Origin: Opitutia bacterium UBA3151
GTDB taxonomy: Bacteria > Verrucomicrobiota > Verrucomicrobiia > Opitutales > Seribacteraceae
Direction: 5' to 3'
Assembly (NCBI GenBank): GCA_002364975.1
Contig: DEYT01000126.1
Location: 672-19,862, forward strand
DNA: 19,191 nt
A model generated the notes under the pieces. The model was not told the DNA's origin, searched no databases, and saw only the letters and a list, made by a program, of their open reading frames with translations. Shown piece after piece: positions 13,788 to 19,191 of this stretch (the stretch's first letter is position 1; each line of letters starts with the position of its first letter). A program made the translations under genes and the position numbers.

Positions 13788-15098
13788 TCAATCGTGCTCT
13801 TTGATCCTGATATTACGAAATGCGACTTGGTCTTTGTGACCCGCAAATCCAAAATGTCCCTCAAGTAAGGTTACTCCAGGATGAGACTTATTTCCCATGG
13901 AAGATTCTACTTTTGATAGATCAGCATCCAAAATAAGTTCATCATTAAGTATTACATTAATTCGGGATCCTTTTACAGTAACAAGTTGGGAATTCCATTC
14001 ACCGCTATTTTTTAAAAAACCTCTTTTTGCAGGAACCATGCCGTAGGCAGAGCCATGGTATTGGCGAGGGTCAAGGGTTGCGTATCGTGGATGATTGTTA
14101 TCCAAAATTTGTAGCTCGCACATCCCGTGGTAAGCAGCATTCCCTTTTCCGGGATATCGGATTGCAAGGCCATTATTGCCACCTTCAGGGAGCATGAAAT
14201 TCAGCATAACCGAAAAGTCTTGGTATTTTTTTTTGGTAAAAATAGTCCCCCCTTTTCCCTTTTTGCATTGGATCGCATTATCTACGATTTGATAGTTTGA
14301 AATTGAACCTGTCCATCCTGAGAAATCTTTTCCATTGAAAATCGGGACATATCCATCAGCATTACTGGGATCTTGTGATTTCGTGGGAAATTCTTTTATA
14401 AATAGATTTCGCCAGCGAATCATTCCTCCATGAGTTTGAAGTTGAATCGGACCCTTTTTGATTAGTGGTTTTCTTTTGGGTGCTGGAGTTTTTCGATCCC
14501 AATAATTGGTAAGAATTTCATTATCAACTACTAGTTTTTCGTTTAAATAAACCGTTACTCTGGAGTCAATCATCAGAATTCGAAAATGATTCCATTGACC
14601 AAATGGATAATCTGCATGAACCAAAGGGTCACGACCTGGAGTTCCAGTAGGGCCATTATTCCATAGTCCACCGGAACCTTTTTCAGCACCGAGTTTCCAC
14701 TTATTTCCTGCCTTCGTGGTATCCCAGATTTGGATCTGAGGAACTCCGCGCAGATAAATCCCACTATCAGCTCCTGCAACTGTTTTGTATTCCAAGCGAA
14801 GCTCAAAGTTACCGTAATTTTTTTGGGTGGTTAAATAAAGTCCGCTCCCATCATTGACCAACTCTCCATTGACTACGGACCAGTGCTGAATGATGTTCTC
14901 CTTGCTAGATTTATATTTTTCCCGAAATTCCTCGGTTGAAAGGGTCATCCATTTTTCTGGATTCTCGGTTTTTGCTCCCCACCAACCATCTAAATTGATT
15001 CCGTTAAATAAAGAAACGAAACCACTGGGAGTAGAACCATAATGGCATACTGAAGCCCAGGACATCAAGAAAGATAGGAAGGTGATTTTTCGATTCAT
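13788..15098 (-). CDS. Secreted protein with two 3-keto-disaccharide hydrolase (DUF1080) domains
   Basis: DUF1080 domains are concanavalin-like beta-sandwiches, some shown to hydrolyse 3-keto-glycosides; they are very common in Verrucomicrobia and Planctomycetes. The ATG at 15098 gives 436 residues with a signal peptide (MNRKITFLSFLMSWASVC); the frame reaches a TTG at 15134 that would displace it. Domain 1 is about 26-237: FVSLFNGINLDGWWG, then YGNFELRLEYK, DSGIYLRGVPQIQIWD, FGQWNHFRI and a final WRNLFIKEF. Domain 2 is about 249-434: YVPIFNGKDFSGWTG, FSVMLNFMLPEGGNNGLAIRYP, CELQILD, GEWNSQLVTVKG, VAFRNIRIKE. Domain 1 has a long insert before its first sandwich strand. The lipobox is imperfect (ASVC), so lipoprotein status is uncertain. 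Transcription is convergent with the small plus-strand gene. Confidence 0.9.
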   Translation of the reverse strand: MNRKITFLSFLMSWASVCHYGSTPSGFVSLFNGINLDGWWGAKTENPEKWMTLSTEEFREKYKSSKENIIQHWSVVNGELVNDGSGLYLTTQKNYGNFELRLEYKTVAGADSGIYLRGVPQIQIWDTTKAGNKWKLGAEKGSGGLWNNGPTGTPGRDPLVHADYPFGQWNHFRILMIDSRVTVYLNEKLVVDNEILTNYWDRKTPAPKRKPLIKKGPIQLQTHGGMIRWRNLFIKEFPTKSQDPSNADGYVPIFNGKDFSGWTGSISNYQIVDNAIQCKKGKGGTIFTKKKYQDFSVMLNFMLPEGGNNGLAIRYPGKGNAAYHGMCELQILDNNHPRYATLDPRQYHGSAYGMVPAKRGFLKNSGEWNSQLVTVKGSRINVILNDELILDADLSKVESSMGNKSHPGVTLLEGHFGFAGHKDQVAFRNIRIKEHD

Positions 15099-15162
15099 AT
15101 CAGTTTTAAATGAAAAGCACTCATCTCTTTTCAATCAAGGGGAATTTATCTTTTTCTATAAT

Positions 15163-16188
15163 TTATACAAAAAAAATATAATGCTTTCCGTAAACCAGAT
15201 TCTTTACCTCGAGAAAATGCTTTATTTTATCCTTTGCATTTCTAGAACCTGTTAGGACAAGGATAAATTCAGTGATTTGAAGATTGAAATCTTTAACATC
15301 CAAAATGGGTATTCCAAGAAAGTGTTTGCCGATCTTCCTAGGATCAACCTCGTATATTCCCTTAACTAGGATGTTGTTTTTGATTAGTATCCGAATTTGA
15401 GCCTTTGCTACTTTACCCGCGCCCCAACAGATCAATTTTTTCTGGTGATGTTTGTGCTCATCTAGCCAAGCTTTCAGGTATTTTGCTTTTGCCAGCTGAA
15501 AACAGGGCTTTGAATATCGGGTTTCTATTCTTGAAGCTCTTTCTTTACCATCATACCAGTCAAGAAGTACGTCCTTGAGTTTGCAAATCCTAACTCCTCT
15601 GGATTGCCAGCGCAACCAGAGTTCATAATCCTCAGGGAAAGGCCCATTACGATATCCTCCATAGGTCTTGAATAACATTTTTCGAAATACTACTGAGGGG
15701 TGAACAATTGGGCTTTCTTCAAATCGATAAAGAGAGATTTTATGCTCCTCTAATACCGAATTACTCCATTTTACATACTCCTCAAAGCCTTTTCCAAAGG
15801 GTTCACCTTTATTTATCTTGTAGCAAACTTTTGCAGCAATAACCCCCACCTTGGGATGCTTCCTCAAAAAGTCTACTTGTTTTTCGAGGCGAAGTGGATG
15901 CATCGCATCATCTGAATCCATTCTGGCCAGAAGATCGCTATTTGCACGCTCCACTCCAAGGTTAAGAGCAGAAACAATCCCCGGTTTGCTAGTTGAATAA
16001 TATTTTACCCGAGAGTCATCATTTATAAGGTTCCGGATTTTTTTTTCTGTTGTATCCGTCGATTGATCATTGATTGCAATGAGTTCCCAATTCTCAAGCG
16101 TTTGTGATTTAATAGAATCGATGCATCTAAAGATTGTTTTAGATGCATTACGATAAGGTAAAATGATCGATACAGCGGGTCTATTCAA
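15163..16188 (-). CDS. Family 2 glycosyltransferase with C-terminal Rossmann-like domain
   Basis: The N-terminal GT-A domain (about 5-215 of 341 residues) has SIILPYRNAS, NDQSTDTT at 40-47, the metal-binding DSDD at 91-94 and the probable catalytic base region PEDYELWLRW at 185-194. After a linker, residues about 251-341 form a second domain starting with the nucleotide-binding-like LICWGAGKVAKAQ and containing VDPRKIGK; this looks like the Rossmann part seen fused to some capsule or LPS glycosyltransferases. No membrane helix is present, so it should act at the inner face of the membrane on a surface polysaccharide. The start is TTG at 16188, overlapping the trmL stop as TTGA; no Met is available before Met90. 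The sugar and acceptor cannot be read. Confidence 0.88.
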   Translation of the reverse strand: MNRPAVSIILPYRNASKTIFRCIDSIKSQTLENWELIAINDQSTDTTEKKIRNLINDDSRVKYYSTSKPGIVSALNLGVERANSDLLARMDSDDAMHPLRLEKQVDFLRKHPKVGVIAAKVCYKINKGEPFGKGFEEYVKWSNSVLEEHKISLYRFEESPIVHPSVVFRKMLFKTYGGYRNGPFPEDYELWLRWQSRGVRICKLKDVLLDWYDGKERASRIETRYSKPCFQLAKAKYLKAWLDEHKHHQKKLICWGAGKVAKAQIRILIKNNILVKGIYEVDPRKIGKHFLGIPILDVKDFNLQITEFILVLTGSRNAKDKIKHFLEVKNLVYGKHYIFFV

Positions 16189-16637
16189 AGACTTATCTGC
16201 CGAAGCGCTTCATAAGTTGAAATACCAACAGAGACTGCAAGATTTAAAGACCTGAGATTATCTTTAAACTTTGGGATTCGAATTCTATGATCTACAGAAT
16301 TATGTATATATTCTGGGGCCCCATGGCCTTCATTGCCAAAAAGTAAACCATCACCAAACTGAAATTCAGCTTCCCAAATCGAATGATCAGCATGGGTTGT
16401 AAGAAGGAAGATTTTCTTTGGACGAGTCTTGGAATTCCAAAAATGATCCCAATTCTCATACTCATGAAGATCGAGACTTTCCCAATAATCCATTCCAGCC
16501 CTCCGAAGTTGTTTGTCGTTAATTTTGAATCCGAAAGGATGAATTAAATGAAGTTTGCAGTCAGAGAAGGCACAAATTCTGCCAATGTTTCCAGTATTTT
16601 GTGGTATCTCGGGTTGAAAAAGTATGATTTCGATCAT
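16185..16637 (-). CDS. trmL: tRNA (cytidine/uridine-34 2'-O-)-methyltransferase (TrmL, SPOUT family)
   Basis: TrmL methylates the ribose of the wobble nucleotide in leucine tRNAs, using S-adenosylmethionine. The protein has 150 residues, the usual compact size. Family markers are LFQPEIPQNTGNIGR at 6-20, the SAM-binding knot motif LFGNEGHG at 99-106 and the second knot segment NLRSLNLAVSVGI at 127-139. The ATG at 16637 overlaps the smpB stop (ATGA), and its own stop overlaps the next gene (TTGA). The three genes smpB, trmL and the glycosyltransferase should be on one transcript. Confidence 0.93.
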   Translation of the reverse strand: MIEIILFQPEIPQNTGNIGRICAFSDCKLHLIHPFGFKINDKQLRRAGMDYWESLDLHEYENWDHFWNSKTRPKKIFLLTTHADHSIWEAEFQFGDGLLFGNEGHGAPEYIHNSVDHRIRIPKFKDNLRSLNLAVSVGISTYEALRQISL

Positions 16638-17113
16638 TTTTTTAATGAATTTTTTAATGCTTGGTCTGCTTCTCTCTGAGCTACCTTCTTTTTTAGGTCT
16701 TGCCTCTTGTCTCGAAGGTTTTTGCCTGCACCCACTGCCAACTCAACTTTAATCAGGGCGTTTTTAAAATAAAGGCGTAATGGGACAATGGTCTTACCCG
16801 CTGCTTCAATTTCAACCCGCAACCTTTCCAGTTCCCGATGCTTGAGCAATAATTTCCGAGGCCTTTGAGGTTCATGGTTTTGATCTCCGCTGAATTCATA
16901 TTCTGAAATGTGAGCATTAAAGAGAAAGAGTTCATCCTTCACGATTCTTGCAAATGATTCTGAAATTTGTGCATTTCCGAGGCGAATGGACTTAACCTCA
17001 GTTCCAAGCAGGGCAATTCCAGCTTCGTATTTGTCACCAAGTAAAAATTTGTGCCGTGCTTTTGAGTTAGCAATTACAGGTAGGCCAACTTTAGTTTTAT
17101 TTTTTTTGGCCAC
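16634..17113 (-). CDS. smpB: SsrA-binding protein SmpB (trans-translation)
   Basis: SmpB binds tmRNA and brings it to stalled ribosomes. The 159-residue protein has the OB-fold signatures ARHKFLLGDKYEAGI, LGTEVKSIRLG at 36-46, FNAHISEY and KTIVPLRLYFKN, and the basic tail GKNLRDKRQDLKKKVAQRE that becomes helical in the ribosome. The start is GTG at 17113: a TAA lies directly upstream in frame and there is no Met codon anywhere in the rest of the frame, so GTG is the only sensible start. The tmRNA gene ssrA is not visible in this window. Confidence 0.96.
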   Translation of the reverse strand: MAKKNKTKVGLPVIANSKARHKFLLGDKYEAGIALLGTEVKSIRLGNAQISESFARIVKDELFLFNAHISEYEFSGDQNHEPQRPRKLLLKHRELERLRVEIEAAGKTIVPLRLYFKNALIKVELAVGAGKNLRDKRQDLKKKVAQREADQALKNSLKK

Positions 17114-17164
17114 TTAAGATATTTTATTATGCCAGCCAACAACATCGGCGCATCCAGGTATAGT

Positions 17165-17377
17165 TTACTCGTCTTCTGACTCTCCCCACTCTTGGTAAGA
17201 AATTTTACCTTCGATAATCTCCCTCAGGGCGACATCTTCAGGTTCCAGTTTCTCCAGTGATTCAACCAAAGGCTTATTCCCATGCTTTAACTGCTTGGAT
17301 CTCCTTGATACCACATTAATCAGGGTATTTGGGTCGGTTATTATTTCCTGGGCCTCTTTAATGTATTCTTCTCTCAC
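17165..17377 (-). CDS. rpoZ: RNA polymerase omega subunit (RpoZ)
   Basis: Omega is the small assembly subunit of RNA polymerase. The 70-residue product begins MREEYIKEAQEIITDP and has the core LINVVSRRSKQLKHGNKP and LEPEDVALREIIEGKI, which matches the helix-loop-helix of bacterial omega, with a short acidic tail ESEDE. The start is GTG at 17377 with no Shine-Dalgarno sequence; no ATG is available in the frame. It lies 51 bases upstream of smpB and divergent from cutA. Confidence 0.85.
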   Translation of the reverse strand: MREEYIKEAQEIITDPNTLINVVSRRSKQLKHGNKPLVESLEKLEPEDVALREIIEGKISYQEWGESEDE

Positions 17378-17471
17378 GATTTATGTTCGTTTGTTTAGGA
17401 TAAAAATAAAAAGATTTGTAGTACTTCTATTTAAAGCTTTTAGCAATGATAATATATGTTTTGTTTGTTTT

Positions 17472-17780
17472 ATGAAAATGATTCTTACCACATTCCCATC
17501 GCACAAAACGGCGATTATGTCAGCAAAAGCACTTACAGAGAAAAAACTGATTGCCTGTGCCCAAATAGATGGGCCCGTTAAGTCTTATTATTGGTGGAAA
17601 GGTAAAGTGCAGGAAGAGCAGGAATGGAGAGTCATCTTAAAGACAAATGCAAGAAATGAAAACCATGCTTACGATCATGTTATAAAGATGCACCCCTATG
17701 AAAATCCGCAATGGATCGTGCTAGAGGGTAAGTGTAGTGAATCTTACACGGAGTGGATTAATCAAAACCTAGAACAATGA
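17472..17780 (+). CDS. cutA: CutA family divalent-cation tolerance / trimeric PII-like protein
   Basis: CutA forms a very stable trimer and has been linked to copper tolerance, although its role is unsettled. I place the start at the ATG at 17472 (102 residues, usual length); the frame stays open back to 17295 but that part runs antisense to rpoZ. A second in-frame Met is two codons later (MKM). Signatures are the beginning MILTTFPSHKTA, the LIACAQI strand with its conserved Cys29, the YYWWKGKVQEEQEW segment at 39-52 and HPYENPQWIVL at 74-84. It is convergent with the small basic protein gene, with only two bases between the stops. Confidence 0.92.
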   Translation: MKMILTTFPSHKTAIMSAKALTEKKLIACAQIDGPVKSYYWWKGKVQEEQEWRVILKTNARNENHAYDHVIKMHPYENPQWIVLEGKCSESYTEWINQNLEQ

Positions 17781-17782
17781 AA

Positions 17783-17938
17783 TTACTCTTCTGGTTTGGT
17801 CTTTACCAAAGCAAGAACCCGGTCGCCTTCTTTCCATTGACCGCGTTTACGAAGTAATTCAACTCGTTCAAATCTTTTCAATACATTGCGACTTTTAGTA
17901 CTTCCACCAGGAGGCTTGAAACTAGGATGTCTACTCAT
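17783..17938 (-). CDS. Small basic protein of the Chlamydiae/Verrucomicrobia family
   Basis: This 51-residue frame is found by translating the strand opposite the cutA 3' end. It runs from an ATG at 17938 to a TAA at 17783-17785: MSRHPSFKPPGG, TKSRNVLKRFERVELLRKRG, QWKEGDRVLALVKTKPEE. The start MSRHPS, the RNVLKRFER core and the QWKEGDRV end match, from memory, the small basic protein family confined to Chlamydiae and Verrucomicrobia (TIGR04137). The high Lys/Arg content suggests an RNA- or ribosome-associated role, which is inference. It lies 62 bases downstream of ftsH and is convergent with cutA two bases away. It is the best single phylum marker in the window. Confidence 0.85.
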   Translation of the reverse strand: MSRHPSFKPPGGSTKSRNVLKRFERVELLRKRGQWKEGDRVLALVKTKPEE

Positions 17939-18000
17939 AATCAATTTAAATAATAAGTTCTAAGTAAATATTCAAGTTTATAAGAAAGTTCATGAAGGTC

Positions 18001-19191
18001 TTAGGCAGGTACACCAGCAGGCTCTGAACCAGGATCAATATCTTCAATTTTATCTTCCTGATCGACTTGTGGTAATTTTTCTTCTGCTTTTTCCTCCCCC
18101 TCTTCTTTTTTTTCAACGACCTTAATAACTTCCGAAATTATTTTTCCATGTTCTAATATCTCGTGAACATGCTTACCTTCAATAGTCTCGTACTCTAGTA
18201 GAGCATTTGCGGTTGAGTGTAGAGCATCGATATTGTCGTTGAGTATTTCCTTAGAGCGATTGTATTGGTCATCAATTACATTTTTAATTGCTAGATCTAT
18301 CTTTTGGGCGGTCTCTTCGCTGTAGTTCTGCGCCCTTGACAATTCCTTACCTAGGAATACTTGATCCTGTTTATCTCCGAAGGAAATCATGCCTAAGTCA
18401 CTCATTCCCCAATCACAAACCATGCTTCTCGCAATGTTCGTAGCCATGCGAATATCACCAGCTGCTCCACTGGTTACATCACCGATCTCTATCTCTTCGG
18501 CTGCCCTTCCCCCCATTGCACAACAAATCTGGTTAAGAACCCTTCTTTTGCTCTGATTGAGAATATCTTTTTTGGGCGTAAACATTGTACTTCCGAGGCT
18601 TTGTCCACGAGGGATGATGGTAACCTTGTGAATAGGTAGAAGACCGTCGTCAACCACAGCCTGTATGATTGCATGACCAGCCTCATGGTAGGCGATGATT
18701 TTTCTGTCTTCGTCATCCATAACCCTGCGACGTTCACGACCAAAAGAGATTTTTTCACGAGCATCATCCAGATCAATTCTTTCGACGGCTGATTTACGAC
18801 GACGGGCAGCAATTAGGGCACCTTCATTAAGTAAATTTGCAAGGTCGGCACCAGAAAAACCAGAGGTTGCACGGGCAAGAGATACGAGTTCAACATCTTC
18901 ACAAAGCTTGATTTTCTTAGCATGAACTTTAAGTATTTCTTCTCTTCCCTCTAAGTCAGGTAGATCGATCACTACCTGCCGATCAAAGCGCCCTGGGCGC
19001 AACAAAGCGTTGTCTAGTACATCAGGGCGATTGGTAGCGGCAATGATAATGACACCCTCGTGACCATCAAAACCATCCATTTCGACAAGTAGGGAATTTA
19101 GAGTCTGCTCTCTTTCATCATTTCCACCACCGAGTCCTGCACCGCGTTGCCTGCCGACTGCGTCAATTTCATCAATAAAAATTAAGCAAGG
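18001..19191 (-). CDS. ftsH: ATP-dependent zinc metalloprotease FtsH, C-terminal 396 residues (cut by the window edge)
   Basis: FtsH is a membrane-bound AAA+ hexamer that degrades misfolded membrane proteins and regulatory proteins. The frame is open to the right edge; the first visible residues are the Walker B region CLIFIDEIDAVGRQRG. The second region of homology follows (ATNRPDVLDNALLRPGRFDRQ), then the zinc site HEAGH with the third ligand in SGAAGDI, and the GGRAAEEI helix. The N-terminal membrane helices and Walker A motif lie outside the window. The C-terminal tail after the protease domain is long and strongly charged (KKEEGEEKAEEK, then DQEDKIEDIDPGSEP), as in many but not all family members. 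An ATG at 19080 is internal, not the start. Confidence 0.97.
   Translation of the reverse strand, partial: PCLIFIDEIDAVGRQRGAGLGGGNDEREQTLNSLLVEMDGFDGHEGVIIIAATNRPDVLDNALLRPGRFDRQVVIDLPDLEGREEILKVHAKKIKLCEDVELVSLARATSGFSGADLANLLNEGALIAARRRKSAVERIDLDDAREKISFGRERRRVMDDEDRKIIAYHEAGHAIIQAVVDDGLLPIHKVTIIPRGQSLGSTMFTPKKDILNQSKRRVLNQICCAMGGRAAEEIEIGDVTSGAAGDIRMATNIARSMVCDWGMSDLGMISFGDKQDQVFLGKELSRAQNYSEETAQKIDLAIKNVIDDQYNRSKEILNDNIDALHSTANALLEYETIEGKHVHEILEHGKIISEVIKVVEKKEEGEEKAEEKLPQVDQEDKIEDIDPGSEPAGVPA

Noticed and set aside
17295..17471. N-terminal extension of CutA
   Set aside because: It is antisense to rpoZ, not similar to CutA, and the ATG at 17472 gives the exact family length.
17378..17471. 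Sigma70-type promoters in the rpoZ/cutA divergent region
   Set aside because: AT-rich hexamers such as TAATAT occur, but none is paired with a reasonable -35 at 16-18 bases, so I do not annotate a promoter.

Overview
The window reads as chromosomal DNA from a member of the Verrucomicrobiota, most likely a low-to-moderate G+C aquatic lineage near Opitutae/Puniceicoccales; the phylum is fairly well supported and the finer placement is a guess. The markers are a 51-residue basic protein starting MSRHPSFK (17783-17938) that matches, from memory, the small basic protein family shared by Chlamydiae and Verrucomicrobia; a secreted protein with two 3-keto-disaccharide hydrolase (DUF1080) domains; and a cyclophilin carrying an aromatic C-terminal module that I associate with Opitutae. 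Almost everything is on the minus strand, so transcription runs right to left. Genes are tightly packed, there is no gene-free stretch over 300 bases, and I see no rRNA, tRNA, IS element or CRISPR. Clear Shine-Dalgarno sequences are scarce, and GTG/TTG starts, several inside 4-base stop/start overlaps, are common.

Right part (about 15.1-19.2 kb): the C-terminal two thirds of ftsH (cut by the window edge), the small basic protein, a convergent plus-strand cutA, then a translation/RNA cluster of rpoZ, smpB, trmL and a family 2 glycosyltransferase translationally coupled to trmL.

Middle (about 6.5-15.1 kb): the double-DUF1080 secreted protein, an isolated plus-strand two-helix membrane protein, a cytoplasmic leucine-rich-repeat protein, a CrtI/RetSat-type FAD oxidoreductase, and then the most interesting block: fabZ, a divergent fabI-like reductase, oleA and oleB, packed with 4-base gaps or overlaps. 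OleA keeps the Glu/Cys/His/Asn active-site set with the exact spacing of Xanthomonas OleA, and OleB keeps the haloalkane-dehalogenase-type triad. The usual partners oleC and oleD are absent from the window, and two fatty-acid elongation enzymes stand upstream instead. This suggests a dedicated long-chain acyl condensation (ketone, olefin or related lipid) module with an unusual composition. A small membrane protein and a XerC-type recombinase follow.

Left part (1-6.5 kb): a secreted YceI-like protein with a good intrinsic terminator, then a sulfate-activation operon cysC-cysD-cysN (sulfate to APS to PAPS) whose last gene overlaps by ATGA an unrecognised protein with a glycosidase-like N-terminal motif. 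No sulfite-producing reductase is present here, so PAPS may serve sulfation as well as assimilation. The left end holds a secreted cyclophilin-type prolyl isomerase, a membrane-anchored coiled-coil protein with a BamE-like C-terminus, and a possible 40-residue membrane peptide.
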